DNA of 64,000 bases from Rhizobium hidalgonense (GCF_002914525.1 NZ_LODW01000053.1:46702-110701); one strand, 5' to 3'; counted from the first letter of the stretch, positions 51,577-61,033 are shown. Translations and numbers: made by a program. Notes: a model not told the origin generated them from the letters alone.

Positions 51577-53874
51577 ATGGACACAAAATTCATCGGCAAG
51601 AAATCGGCGGCAGCTGGCGGTTGGGGCGCTTTGAAGAGCTGCGGCAAGCAATTGCTGCAAAGCGGCATGCCCATCTCGGGCGCGCGCACCATGCTGAAGG
51701 CGAACCAGCCGGATGGGTTTGACTGCCCGGGCTGCGCCTGGGGCGATCCCGAACACGGATCCTCGTTCGAGTTCTGCGAAAACGGCGTCAAGGCGGTCGC
51801 CTGGGAGGCAACGGAGAAGCGGGCAACGCCGGCCCTTTTCGCTGACAATACGGTATCTGAGCTGCGCCGGCTGTCAGATTATCAACTGGAACTTAACGGC
51901 CGCCTCACGCATCCGATGCGCTACGATAGGGCGAGCGACCGTTATCTGCCGGTTTCGTGGGAGGATGCCTTTGCCGAGATCGGCAACATCCTGAAGGGCT
52001 TCGATACTTCGAACCGGGCGGAATTCTACACCTCGGGCCGGGCCAGCAATGAAGCCGCCTTCCTCTACCAGCTGTTCGTGCGCGTCTACGGCACCAACAA
52101 TTTTCCCGATTGCTCCAACATGTGCCACGAAGCAAGCGGCATCGCCATGCGCCAGGCCATCGGTGTGGGCAAGGGCACGGTGCTTCTGGAGGATTTCGAA
52201 GAGGCGGACGCCATCTTCGTGATCGGGCAGAACCCGGGCACCAACCATCCGAGAATGCTCGGCGACCTGCGCCGGGCGGCGATCCGCGGTGCGCGTATTG
52301 TCGTCTTCAACCCCATCCGCGAGCGCGGCCTGGAGCGCTTCTCCGACCCGCAGGACAAGATCGAGATGCTGCGCGGCGGTTCGACCGAGATCGCCAGCCA
52401 ATATCTGCAGCCGCAACTCGGCGGCGACATGGCGGCGGTGCGCGGCATGGCCAAGGCCGTGCTGGCTGCGGAAGACAGAGCGGTCGCCGCCGGTCTACCC
52501 TCCGTTCTCGACCATGCATTTCTCACCGAACATTGCGTGGATTTTCAAGCGTATCAGGCAGCGGTCAAGGCGACGAGCTGGGCTGAGATCGAGGACCAGT
52601 CGGGACTGAGCCGGGAAGAGATCGAACGGGCCGCCGATGTCTATATCGACGCCGAACGCGTCATCTGCACCTGGGCTATGGGTGTCACCCAGCACCTGCA
52701 TTCGGTCGCGACGATCCGCGAGATCGCCAATTTTATGTTCCTGCGCGGCAATATCGGCAAGCCGGGCGCCGGCCTTTGCCCGGTGCGCGGACATTCCAAC
52801 GTGCAGGGCGACCGCACCGTCGGCATCAACGAACAGCCGGCGGACGAATTCCTCGATGCGCTGGAGAAACACTTCCGCTTCGCCGTCCCCCGCGAGCATG
52901 GCCACAATGTCCTTGCCGCGATCGGTGCGATGCTCGACGGTTCGGCCGAAGCCTTCATCGGTCTTGGCGGCAATTTCGCGCGCGCCACGCCCGACAGCAC
53001 TCTCGTCGAAAAGGCGCTTCGGCAGCTGAAGCTGACGGTCCACATCGCAACCAAACCCAATCATTCGCATCTCATGCCAGGCGAGGCGGCCTTCATCCTG
53101 CCCTGCCTCGGACGCACCGAGATGGACCTCAACGAAGCCGGCAATTCCCAGCTCGTCAGCGTCGAGGATTCGATGAGCATGGTGCATGGCTCCGCCGGCA
53201 TCAATCGTCCGGCCTCGCCATACCTGCTCTCGGAAGTCGCCATCATTGCCGGCATTGCGCAAGCGACGGTCGGTTCCGCCGTGGTCGACTGGGCGGAACT
53301 CGCCGACGATTACGACCTTATCCGTGATCATATCGAGGCGACCATTCCGGGCTTCGAAAACTACAATCAGCGCCTGCGCACGCCGCGCGGTTTCCACCTG
53401 CGCAATGCGGCCGCCCATCGCGAGTGGGATACGCTAGCGGGCAAGGCCTCATTCTCCTCCGAGGCGCTTCCTGAGGAGACGGTGCATCAGCGTGCGCGAA
53501 AGGGCGAAGGACATCGTTTTGCCCTGCAGACATTCCGCTCGCATGATCAATACAATACGACGGTCTACGGTCTCGATGACCGATATCGCGGCGTCTACGG
53601 AGAGCGGCAGGTCATCTTCATTCATCCCGCCGACCTGGCGGCGATGAATGCCGAGGCCGGTGACCGGGTCGACGTGATCGGCGAGCATGATGACGGCATC
53701 GAGCGCATCGCTGAGAATTTCCGCCTGGTGCCCTATGACATTCCGAGGGGTAGCATCGCCGGCTATTATCCCGAGCTGAACGTGCTGGTGCCGCTCGGCA
53801 GCGCCGGCAAGGAAAGCGATACGCCGACCTCGAAGTCGATCATGGTGTCCTTCCGCCGGCGAAACGCTGCGTGA
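51577..53874 (+). CDS. FdhF/YdeP-family molybdopterin oxidoreductase
   Basis: 765 residues. The N-terminus carries FDCPGCAWGD, a reduced iron-sulphur-type motif. Molybdopterin-binding blocks follow: YTSGRASNEAAFLYQLFVRV, NFPDCSNMCHEASG and VIGQNPGTNHPRM. The C-terminal molydopterin dinucleotide domain includes RGSIAGYYPELNVLVPL. This fits the YdeP type, related to formate dehydrogenase alpha subunits but of unknown substrate. No signal peptide is seen, so it is probably cytoplasmic. The next gene overlaps its stop by 4 bp and is likely cotranscribed. Confidence 0.88.
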   Translation: MDTKFIGKKSAAAGGWGALKSCGKQLLQSGMPISGARTMLKANQPDGFDCPGCAWGDPEHGSSFEFCENGVKAVAWEATEKRATPALFADNTVSELRRLSDYQLELNGRLTHPMRYDRASDRYLPVSWEDAFAEIGNILKGFDTSNRAEFYTSGRASNEAAFLYQLFVRVYGTNNFPDCSNMCHEASGIAMRQAIGVGKGTVLLEDFEEADAIFVIGQNPGTNHPRMLGDLRRAAIRGARIVVFNPIRERGLERFSDPQDKIEMLRGGSTEIASQYLQPQLGGDMAAVRGMAKAVLAAEDRAVAAGLPSVLDHAFLTEHCVDFQAYQAAVKATSWAEIEDQSGLSREEIERAADVYIDAERVICTWAMGVTQHLHSVATIREIANFMFLRGNIGKPGAGLCPVRGHSNVQGDRTVGINEQPADEFLDALEKHFRFAVPREHGHNVLAAIGAMLDGSAEAFIGLGGNFARATPDSTLVEKALRQLKLTVHIATKPNHSHLMPGEAAFILPCLGRTEMDLNEAGNSQLVSVEDSMSMVHGSAGINRPASPYLLSEVAIIAGIAQATVGSAVVDWAELADDYDLIRDHIEATIPGFENYNQRLRTPRGFHLRNAAAHREWDTLAGKASFSSEALPEETVHQRARKGEGHRFALQTFRSHDQYNTTVYGLDDRYRGVYGERQVIFIHPADLAAMNAEAGDRVDVIGEHDDGIERIAENFRLVPYDIPRGSIAGYYPELNVLVPLGSAGKESDTPTSKSIMVSFRRRNAA

Positions 53875-54356
53875 GTGAAAGACTGTCCGAGGTCGATCGG
53901 TTTCTCGCGCTGGTGGCTGCAGCGCAAGAGGGCGATATCAGGCTGACATCCATACAGGCAGGCCTCCTCGTCGCCGCCGAACTCGGGATTGCGCGCGACA
54001 GCCGCGCCTTTGCGCGCAAGCTGGGGATCGCCCATTCCCTCGTACTGCGGGAGCTCAATGTCCTGGCGGAGCGCCAAGACCTGCTTGAGATCGTCCGCCG
54101 AGAACCAAGGACGATGACGGTGCACTACACATTGCCGCCGGCTTCTTCGGCGCAAGCGACGGCTTTTGCTTCTTGTTGCGTTGTCCCGGAACCGCTGCAC
54201 ACTGATGACGCGCTATCATCGGCAGACGCGCTTCCTGGTGTCGGAAGGGTATTCCCCGTAGGTCGATTTATAGACTGCGGAAAACCGGCCGAAATGAAAG
54301 AAGCCCCATTTGAGGCAGATCGCCTTCATGGTTTCGGTGCTCTGGGGGTCGAGTAG
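53871..54356 (+). CDS. Small winged-helix-like protein coupled to the YdeP-type gene
   Basis: 161 residues, GTG start overlapping the upstream stop by 4 bp. Residues 15-95 look like a winged helix-turn-helix (LTSIQAGLLVAAELGIARDS, RAFARKLGIAHSLVLRELNV, then DLLEIVRREPRTMTVHYTLP). Past residue 105 the sequence is low in conservation. The last 141 bp overlap the convergent AraC gene, so the C-terminus may be a run-through into its complement. A regulatory or accessory role for the oxidoreductase is inferred from coupling only. Confidence 0.6.
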   Translation: MSERLSEVDRFLALVAAAQEGDIRLTSIQAGLLVAAELGIARDSRAFARKLGIAHSLVLRELNVLAERQDLLEIVRREPRTMTVHYTLPPASSAQATAFASCCVVPEPLHTDDALSSADALPGVGRVFPVGRFIDCGKPAEMKEAPFEADRLHGFGALGVE

Positions 54357-55211
54357 GTCTTGGCGCGCCGCGCGCAAGCGAAGCGTCAGCAGATAGACGG
54401 CGGGAGAGGTGCCCCTGAAGGCACGGAAGCCGGTTTCGAGCGCCCGGCTGGAGACGCCGGCGGCTTCGGCGACCTTCGGCATGGTGATCGGCTGATCGAT
54501 ATTGGCCTGCATGAATTCGATCGCCTTGCGCACATGCCGGGGAGCGATGAGGGCAGGCCCCTTGTCGAGGAAATGCGACAGCCGGTTCGGCACCATGCGC
54601 ACGACGAGATCGGCCAGCGCCTGCGTCATATGCGCCATGGCGATCGGCGACTGCAGCAAGGGGCCGTCGTCGCGCATGCCGATGGCGATCGTCTCCGTCA
54701 AGTTACCGATCGTCCGGCCAACCGGCGTCGACAGATCCAGTTCGGGCAGCAGATCGAGAGAGCCGCTGAACGGCATTTCGAACGTCTGGCCTATCGTCTG
54801 CAGGATCACCGACCAATTGATCAGCAATTCGTCGATGACATTCGACTGGCCGTGCATGATGACGCTGTCTGGTTCGAAATTATTATAGAGAAGCAATTTT
54901 CCTTCCCCCGCCTCGGCGACGCGGGATCCATAAGCCACCCCCATGCCGCCGCTGCGCGGCACGACGATCGACAGATACTCTGCCGTATCGGCGGTTGGCT
55001 CGATATTGAACTGAAACTCCGCCTCGTGATAGCCGGTCAGCAGGACAGCGCTGTCAGTGGCGGAAAAATCCAAACCCCATTGGAAGTCCTGGGCGCGGCC
55101 GACAGGCTCGGCATCGAACGCGCCGAAGGCGCCGCCGAGCGTTTCGACCATGTTGTCGAAGGACGAACCGCGAAACCGAAACGAAAATGGCGCATGGCTA
55201 TTTTCGGACAT
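54216..55211 (-). CDS. AraC-family transcriptional regulator
   Basis: 331 residues. The sensor part includes EAEFQFNIEPTADTAEYLSI and DSVIMHGQSNVIDELLINWS. The double helix-turn-helix (about 225-325) ends MKAICLKWGFFHFGRFSAVY followed by KSTYGEYPSDTRKR. It resembles the AraC at 3046-4065 in architecture (AraC-binding-like domain). It is convergent with the YdeP-type operon and faces the 1.1-kb gap upstream, so its target is not apparent. Confidence 0.87.
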   Translation of the reverse strand: MSENSHAPFSFRFRGSSFDNMVETLGGAFGAFDAEPVGRAQDFQWGLDFSATDSAVLLTGYHEAEFQFNIEPTADTAEYLSIVVPRSGGMGVAYGSRVAEAGEGKLLLYNNFEPDSVIMHGQSNVIDELLINWSVILQTIGQTFEMPFSGSLDLLPELDLSTPVGRTIGNLTETIAIGMRDDGPLLQSPIAMAHMTQALADLVVRMVPNRLSHFLDKGPALIAPRHVRKAIEFMQANIDQPITMPKVAEAAGVSSRALETGFRAFRGTSPAVYLLTLRLRAARQDLLDPQSTETMKAICLKWGFFHFGRFSAVYKSTYGEYPSDTRKRVCR

Positions 55212-56330
55212 GCTGTTCCCCTTGTTCAGGGTGGCTGCGTTGCCCTGCTCTTCTCAACTGCTCGCACATCCGGGCGTGAGCCGCGATCCGTGTTGAGAAA
55301 TCGATGCGGATGGACGAAGCTAGGTCATATCCTAGCCGATCTGGGCCCGGAGCGCAGCAGGCCTCGGCCGAGCAGGAGGATCTCCGCGCGGGATCAGCGT
55401 CTTGTGCCAGCCGATACAGGCCGAATTCGGACGTGGCGGGCGTCAAAAAAACCAACTCGTTGCATGCATTATCGACAGCTCCCATCCGATCAGTTTCGCA
55501 GCTCGAGGGCCGGAACTGGCAGAACTCGGAACGATAGGCAAGTCTTCACGCCACCGGCTATCGGTGATGAAACGATTACGCGAAAGGGCAAATTAATGGG
55601 TGTATCCGTGAGGCCACTAAAGGCTCAAACGCGGCGGTCTCGCCGCCAGGCTGAAGTTATGGAGAACGCCCCCGATCCGCGATCTGCGCAGTCGCCTGCC
55701 GAAGGCTCTATAGTGGACCGCTTATAGCCTTCGGCAGGCAGACAGGCATGCATACGCACGGGATGGGGTGCGTATGTACGATCCCTTCCATCCTTTGGGG
55801 GTGATGGATGAACGGGTTTGGCTTAAGGACCGCAAACCATCATGGCCTTGGTCGAAAACCATCTTATTGCACCGTGGCCATCGAGCAATTGTCGGCCCCC
55901 GATAAAGTCGACCAAGCGGCTTTTCGCGACGCAGTCTGGACTGGTTTTGCGCAAAATGTATAGGATAACGCTGGCTGGAGGCATGTTCGCGCCGCGGCTT
56001 GCACAAAGCGGACAGAGACCTCGAATGTCTCATCTGGCGCGCAGAAAGGGCCTGCTTGAGAAAGCAGCGGGAGCGCTCCGGCGTCACAGTTCCAAGGTGG
56101 TCGCATACCGTCACAGAAGGCTAGGCGCTTGGGGGGAGCCCCCGATTTCTATGACATCGATACGCGACGCGCGCAATTCCTCAGCCAGCCAGTGTGATCG
56201 GGCAAGTCTGAAGAAGCCATTTGATATCAAGCGACTTCACGGTCCGACTGCGGCCGGCTTCCCGTTTCCCCAAATGGCGACATGATACCGGTGTCGCCAG
56301 CGAAACGGAAAGACGGCCGCATTTGGAGCT
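55212..56330. other. 1.1-kb stretch without a recognisable gene
   Basis: Open frames here (for example 55842-56285 plus and 55722-56114 minus) show atypical, arginine- or serine-rich composition, no conserved motif and no good ribosome site. The region contains a hairpin at 55751-55776 and is less GC-biased than its neighbours. It may be a remnant of lost genes or of an insertion event. I see no transposase, tRNA or clear terminal repeat. Confidence 0.5.
55751..55776. repeat. Perfect 9-bp inverted repeat in the gene-free stretch
   Basis: CATACGCAC at 55751-55759 pairs with GTGCGTATG at 55768-55776 around GGGATGGG. It could be a transcription terminator-like hairpin, an operator or the end of a decayed element. 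No second copy was noticed in the window. Confidence 0.5.
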
Positions 56331-57410
56331 TCAGAGGGCGACCGACAGGGCGCTGTCGCGCTCCGGAGCCATCTCGTGTGAGTTCACCATTGCACTGGCG
56401 AGCTGACGGAAGGTGACGAGCCCCAAGGTTTCACCGGAAGGCGAAACCACCCTGGCGTCGCCCTCTGGCGCCGATGACAGCATGCGGACGGCTTCTTCGA
56501 CGGTCGTTCCCGCCACAATCGCCAGTCCAACCGGCGCCGCACCTGAGTGCAGCGGCGTCATCACGGCTTCGACATGGATGACTCGGCCGCGATTGACCTC
56601 CTTGACGAAGTTGGCGATGTAGTCGTCGGCCGGGCGCAGTACGATGTCCTGGCTGGTGCCCTGCTGGATGACTTCGCCGTCGCGCAGGATGGCGATCTGG
56701 TCGCCGAGACGCAGCGCCTCGTCGAGATCGTGGGTGATGAAGACGATGGTTTTCTTGATCTCCTTCTGGATATCGAGAAGCACTGTCTGCATGTCGGTGC
56801 GGATCAACGGGTCGAGCGCCGAATAGGCTTCGTCCATCAGAAGGACCGGGGCGTCGTTGGAAAGAGCCCTGGCCAGGCCGACGCGCTGCTGCATGCCGCC
56901 GGAGAGCTGGTTGGGATATTTCTGTTCGAAGCCCTTCAGGCCGACCCGCTCCAGCCAGCGCATCGCGACGTCGATGGCTTTCGGGCGCTCCATGCCCTGT
57001 ACTTCAAGGCCGAAGATGGTGTTGTCGAGAACGTTCCGGTGCGGCAGAAGCGCGAACTTCTGAAACACCATCGCCGTCTGATGCCGGCGAAACGTTCGCA
57101 ATTCCGTGTCGTTCATCTTCACGACATCGACGCCGTCGACCAGAACTTCGCCGGCGGTCGGGTCGATCAGACGGTTGATGTGGCGGATGAGCGTCGACTT
57201 GCCCGAACCCGAAAGACCCATGATGACCTGGATACGGCCGGAGGGGATCTCGACATTGATATCCTTCAGGCCCAGCACGTGACCGTGCTTTTCGTTGAGC
57301 TCGGTCTTCGACAATCCTTTCTTGACTGCGTCGACATGCGCAGCGGGATTGGGGCCGAAGATCTTGTAGAGGTGGCGGATCTTGATGCCGCCGAAACGTT
57401 GATCAGCCAT
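56331..57410 (-). CDS. Betaine/proline-betaine ABC transporter ATPase (ProV/OpuAA family)
   Basis: 359 residues from the ATG at 57410. Walker A is GLSGSGKSTLIRH, the signature is LSGGMQQRVGLARAL, and Walker B is VLLMDEAYSALDP. The C-terminal part beyond residue 280 is a single CBS-like domain (VAGTTVEEAVRMLSSAPEGD). N-terminal IRHLYKIFGPNPAAHVDAVK is the usual ProV leader. The gene overlaps the permease stop by 8 bp. It powers uptake of a quaternary amine. Confidence 0.92.
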   Translation of the reverse strand: MADQRFGGIKIRHLYKIFGPNPAAHVDAVKKGLSKTELNEKHGHVLGLKDINVEIPSGRIQVIMGLSGSGKSTLIRHINRLIDPTAGEVLVDGVDVVKMNDTELRTFRRHQTAMVFQKFALLPHRNVLDNTIFGLEVQGMERPKAIDVAMRWLERVGLKGFEQKYPNQLSGGMQQRVGLARALSNDAPVLLMDEAYSALDPLIRTDMQTVLLDIQKEIKKTIVFITHDLDEALRLGDQIAILRDGEVIQQGTSQDIVLRPADDYIANFVKEVNRGRVIHVEAVMTPLHSGAAPVGLAIVAGTTVEEAVRMLSSAPEGDARVVSPSGETLGLVTFRQLASAMVNSHEMAPERDSALSVAL

Positions 57411-58290
57411 GGACGATCTCCCGATGCTTCTGGAGCCTCTTGCCATATGCCTGGCTGACCCGGTCGAAGATGATGGCGATGCCGACGATGGCGAGGCCGT
57501 TGAAAATGCCTAAGGTGAAGTACTGGTTGGCAATGGCTTTCAGCACCGGCTGGCCAAGTCCCTGGACGCCGATCATCGAGGCAACGACTACCATTGCGAG
57601 CGCCATCATGATGGTCTGGTTGATGCCGGCCATGATAGTGGGAAGCGCCAGCGGCAACTGCACCTTGAAGAGCTTTTGCGCACTCGACGTTCCGAAAGCG
57701 TCGGCCGCTTCCAAAACGTCCTTGTCGACCAGCCTGATGCCGAGATCGGTCAGGCGAATCATCGGCGGAATGGCGTAGATGACGACGGCGATCAGTCCCG
57801 GCACCTTGCCGATGCCAAGCAGCATGACGACAGGAATGAGATAGACGAAGCTCGGCATGGTCTGCATGACGTCGAGGATCGGATTGACGACACGCTGCAG
57901 CCGGTCGGAGCGCGCCATCAGGATCCCCGTCGGAATGCCGATAGCGATGGAGAGCACGGTACAGACGAAGATCATCGAGACCGTCCGCATCGTATCGTCC
58001 CACATGTCGAAATAGCCGATCAGCAGCAGGGTGACGAGACAGCCGAGGACAACCTTGAGGCTGCGGCTGGCAAACCAGGCGATGACCAGGATGATGGCCG
58101 TGATGATCGGCCACGGCGTCTGTGTCATGAAGCGGTCGGCAGCGATGAGAAAATGCTGCAGCGGGGAGAACAAGGTCTCGATGCCGTCGCCATAAGCGCG
58201 CGTAAAGCTGCGAAAACCATCATCGATCGCCTTCTTCAGATTGCGAAGTGCGTCGTCATCCATATGCGGGAATTTATAAAACCATTCCAT
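57403..58290 (-). CDS. Betaine/proline-betaine ABC transporter permease (ProW/OpuAB family)
   Basis: 295 residues, about six membrane helices after a cytoplasmic N-terminus that begins MEWFYKFPHMDDDALRNLKK. The ATPase docking loop reads LEAADAFGTSSAQKLFKVQL. The segment GINQTIMMALAMVVVASMIG is the family hallmark. It lies between the binding-protein and ATPase genes. A 197-bp gap with a hairpin and mosaic repeat separates it from the binding-protein gene. Confidence 0.92.
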   Translation of the reverse strand: MEWFYKFPHMDDDALRNLKKAIDDGFRSFTRAYGDGIETLFSPLQHFLIAADRFMTQTPWPIITAIILVIAWFASRSLKVVLGCLVTLLLIGYFDMWDDTMRTVSMIFVCTVLSIAIGIPTGILMARSDRLQRVVNPILDVMQTMPSFVYLIPVVMLLGIGKVPGLIAVVIYAIPPMIRLTDLGIRLVDKDVLEAADAFGTSSAQKLFKVQLPLALPTIMAGINQTIMMALAMVVVASMIGVQGLGQPVLKAIANQYFTLGIFNGLAIVGIAIIFDRVSQAYGKRLQKHREIVHG

Positions 58291-58350
58291 TCGGGTCCCC
58301 TTTTTCTTTAAGAGCCGTGGCAGTCTTTTTGGTTTTGTCGGCGGCGAGAA

Positions 58351-58373
58351 GCGGTGCGCCTTTTGCGCACCGC
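58351..58373 (-). terminator. Strong hairpin between betaine binding-protein and permease genes
   Basis: GCGGTGCGC at 58351-58359 and GCGCACCGC at 58365-58373 form a perfect 9-bp stem with a 5-nt loop. It sits in the intercistronic gap of the leftward ABC operon. Reduced read-through or mRNA 3' protection would keep binding-protein levels above permease levels. No T-run follows. Confidence 0.5.
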
Positions 58374-58380
58374 GATAGTC

Positions 58381-58493
58381 GGATTTAAAGCATGATGCCG
58401 AAACTGGGCGGCTTTCTCATGCTCTAACGCTTCAGTGGAGAACAGAAATCGGATTTCAGACCGAGCCCGGCCTGAAATCATCATGTTCTAGAG
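58381..58493. repeat. RIME-like rhizobial intergenic mosaic element
   Basis: About 110 bp holding two palindromes. The first is AAAGCATGATGCCGAAA with a mirrored TTTCTCATGCTCTAA (about 58387-58426). The second is GAACAG..GATTTCAG with CTGAAATC..TGTTC (58440-58489). Two large palindromes in about 108 bp is the description of the RIME1 element of rhizobia. The second palindrome overlaps the stop codon of the binding-protein gene. Identity is by recognition, not by search. Confidence 0.6.
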
Positions 58494-59489
58494 GGCAGCT
58501 TCGATCTTCTTGGCTGCCTCCGGCGAGACCCACTTGGTCCAGATGTCCTTGTTTTCCTCAAGGAAGTGCTTGGCGCCGTCTTCGCCGGTCGCCTGGTTGT
58601 CGGTCATCCAGGCCATCAGCTTGTTGACCGTTTCATTGCTCCAGGAGCGCTTCGAGAGATAGTCCATGACCTCGGGGCCGGCCTTTTCCGAGAAAGGCTT
58701 TGCAACCAGGGTCACGACGTGATCGACCGGCCAAGCATTGGGCTTGGGGTCCGGGCAATCGGCGACGGTGTTGCAGCGCTTCCATTCGGCGGCATCGTTC
58801 GGCACGCCGGCTTCGAGCTTGACCATCTCGTATTTGCCGAGCAGCGCGGTCGGCGCCCAGTAGTAACCGGCCCAGCCCGCCTTGCGCTCGTAGGCCTTGG
58901 CGATCGAACCATCGAGACCGGCAGCCGAACCGGTATCGACGAGGGTAAAGCCGGCCTTGTCGGCGCCGAAGGCCTTGTAGAGCTGTGTGGTGACGACAGT
59001 GCCGCCCCAGCCCTGAGGGCCGTTGTAGATGGCACCCTTCTTCGCGTCTTCGGGATCGGGGAAGAGTTCCGGATGCTTCAGCACGTCGCCGATGGTCTTG
59101 ATATCGGGATGAGCCTCGGCGAGATATTTGGGAATCCACCAGCCCTGCACGCCGCCATCGGGCAGCGGCGAGCCGACCTGGACGATGCGGCCTTCATCCG
59201 TTCCCTTCTTGACAACATCCGGCAGCAGGTCGATCCAGGCTTCCGGCGCGATATCGGGCTGGCCCTTTTCGGCCATGGAGGTGATCGTCGGAACGGTGTC
59301 GCCAACGGTGATATCGGCGCTGCAGCCGTAACCTTCGTTCAGGATGAACTTGTCCAGGTTGGAGAGAACTTCGGCGCTCTGCCAGTTCATGCTGGCGATG
59401 GTGACGCTGCCGCATTCGGCGGCGCTGGCGTATGACGCGCCGCCGATCAGGCCGAACGTCAAACACGTCGATGCAAGTAATTTCTTCAT
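58488..59489 (-). CDS. Betaine ABC transporter substrate-binding protein (ProX/OpuAC family)
   Basis: 333 residues. A signal peptide covers about residues 1-23 (LLASTCLTFGLIGGASYASA). The OpuAC-type fold shows SVTIASMNWQSAEVLSNLDK, QPDIAPEAWIDLLPDVVKKG and GWAGYYWAPTALLGKYEMVK, with tryptophan and tyrosine residues suited to a quaternary-amine cage. The pathway genes across the divergent promoter point to proline betaine (stachydrine) as ligand, with choline or glycine betaine as alternatives. Confidence 0.9.
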   Translation of the reverse strand: MKKLLASTCLTFGLIGGASYASAAECGSVTIASMNWQSAEVLSNLDKFILNEGYGCSADITVGDTVPTITSMAEKGQPDIAPEAWIDLLPDVVKKGTDEGRIVQVGSPLPDGGVQGWWIPKYLAEAHPDIKTIGDVLKHPELFPDPEDAKKGAIYNGPQGWGGTVVTTQLYKAFGADKAGFTLVDTGSAAGLDGSIAKAYERKAGWAGYYWAPTALLGKYEMVKLEAGVPNDAAEWKRCNTVADCPDPKPNAWPVDHVVTLVAKPFSEKAGPEVMDYLSKRSWSNETVNKLMAWMTDNQATGEDGAKHFLEENKDIWTKWVSPEAAKKIEAAL

Positions 59490-59556
59490 TCTCGTTCCCT
59501 CTGTTTAGCGGCTTGTCTTGTCGAGCGGGGTGCCGCAGTGCCCGCCCCAACGGTTG

Positions 59557-60351
59557 TCAGGAAGCCTTTCCCATACTCACCGATCTCTCAAATGCTGCAG
59601 ACAATCCCTTGGCGACCGAAGCGTCGAACCCCGCTGCGCGCATGCCTTCGATGGCTGCTGCGGTGGTGCCGCGATAGTCGAGAAAGGCCCGAACGATATG
59701 GTCGGGAGATTCGTCGTGGCGCTCCAGCAGGCGACCGGCGCCTGATATCACGGTGCTGACGGCGCGGCGCGCAATCTCTGCCGGCAGGCCATGGGCAACA
59801 GCGTCGCGCATCATGGCGGCCGCCAGCAGTGCCGGGAATGCCGGTCCGGATCCGGAAAGGCCCGTCAGGTAATCGATGTCGCTTTCCCTTGCGACTTCGT
59901 CCTCGGATCCGCATGTGCTGAAAATGGCGCGGACGATGGCGCGGTCTTCTTCGGTGATCTCGTTCGTGCCGATCCAGGGCGTATAGGATTTCGACACTTC
60001 AGCAGCAGCATTCGGCAGGGCGCGGACGATGCGAGCAGTCTTGTGGCGTGAGGAAAGAGCGGTGAGGCGAATACCCGCCATGATCGATATGACGAGCTTG
60101 CCTTTGGCATCAACCGCAAGGGGATGCCAGTCGGTGGGGCGGACGGAGAGAAGGATCAAGTCCGAGCGGTCGGCAAGCGCCTGATTGTCGGTCGTCCAGA
60201 AAGAATTCGGAAAATGGGTTGGGCGCTCGCTGCGATAGGAGAGCGAGAGATTTCGAGCATCGACCAAGCCGGCATCGAGGATCGAGCCAGCGATTGCGCC
60301 GCCAAGCCAGCCGCCGCCGCCAATGATGCCGATCCTCAAGGAAACGCTCAT
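59557..60351 (-). CDS. ProC-like reductase in the proline-betaine locus
   Basis: 264 residues. The Rossmann motif is IGIIGGGGWLGGAI at residues 7-20; the ProC signature region appears as DYLTGLSGSGPAFPALLAAA. It lies 11 bp after the TetR gene and 67 bp before the betaine binding-protein gene, all on the minus strand. It may act on a pyrroline formed during proline-betaine breakdown, but that is inference. It is only distantly similar to the ProC-like gene at 6154-6939. Confidence 0.83.
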   Translation of the reverse strand: MSVSLRIGIIGGGGWLGGAIAGSILDAGLVDARNLSLSYRSERPTHFPNSFWTTDNQALADRSDLILLSVRPTDWHPLAVDAKGKLVISIMAGIRLTALSSRHKTARIVRALPNAAAEVSKSYTPWIGTNEITEEDRAIVRAIFSTCGSEDEVARESDIDYLTGLSGSGPAFPALLAAAMMRDAVAHGLPAEIARRAVSTVISGAGRLLERHDESPDHIVRAFLDYRGTTAAAIEGMRAAGFDASVAKGLSAAFERSVSMGKAS

Positions 60352-60362
60352 CCGGGCCTCCT

Positions 60363-60992
60363 CTAGCCGGGCCGATGGCCATGCCGGGAGAAGAAGCGAT
60401 CAAGCTCCCTCTGCTGCGGCACTTCGCCCGTGTAGATCGCAATATACTCCGGAATCCGTTTCATGCGGACGGCAATATCCTCCCTTGACTGCATGGAAAT
60501 GTAACCGATCTGAACGAGGTAAGTTGTTCGCGCTCTGACATCCGATGTCGTTTCTGGTAAGCCGAACCGCATAAACATGCGCTTGAGCGCCTCCAGCCGG
60601 ATCTGATCGGCCTGCTGGACCTCTGCGAGAAGCTCGTCGGATTGCAGCGCCCAGCTGCGCACGGCAAATTCGAATTTCGCGTCGAACAGATCATTGTCGA
60701 GCCAGCAATCGAAGACATTGAGCATCGCTTCGGCCAGCGATTCCGCATAGGCTTCCGACCGCTTGACAATATTGCCGGTGTTTTTGTCGCGCCATAGCGC
60801 CACGAGCGCGCTCAGCAGTTCCTCCCGATCCTTGAAGAACCAGTAGAAGCTCGTGCGCGAGAGATTGAGCTTCTTGGCCAGCGGCAGAATTTTCACCGAA
60901 TCTACGCCGGAGTCCAACAGAGAGTGATAAGCTGCCTCCAGCCATCCCTCTTGCGATCCGCGCCAGCCGGTGTCGTTCAAAGACTGATCCAT
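60363..60992 (-). CDS. TetR-family transcriptional regulator
   Basis: 209 residues. The N-terminal helix-turn-helix (about 15-60) includes LPLAKKLNLSRTSFYWFFKD. The helical C-terminal domain shows EFAVRSWALQSDELLAEVQQ, common to a rhizobial TetR group near betaine genes. It heads the leftward operon and diverges from the demethylase gene. A long inverted repeat in the 146-bp intergenic region is the likely operator. Confidence 0.87.
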   Translation of the reverse strand: MDQSLNDTGWRGSQEGWLEAAYHSLLDSGVDSVKILPLAKKLNLSRTSFYWFFKDREELLSALVALWRDKNTGNIVKRSEAYAESLAEAMLNVFDCWLDNDLFDAKFEFAVRSWALQSDELLAEVQQADQIRLEALKRMFMRFGLPETTSDVRARTTYLVQIGYISMQSREDIAVRMKRIPEYIAIYTGEVPQQRELDRFFSRHGHRPG

Positions 60993-61033
60993 GCGTTATC
61001 TCCTATCAAATTATGAGGCCGCGCACAAGGAAA

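Noticed and set aside
55842..56285. Possible 147-codon gene
   Set aside because: No motif, atypical residue composition and no clear ribosome site; treated as non-coding.
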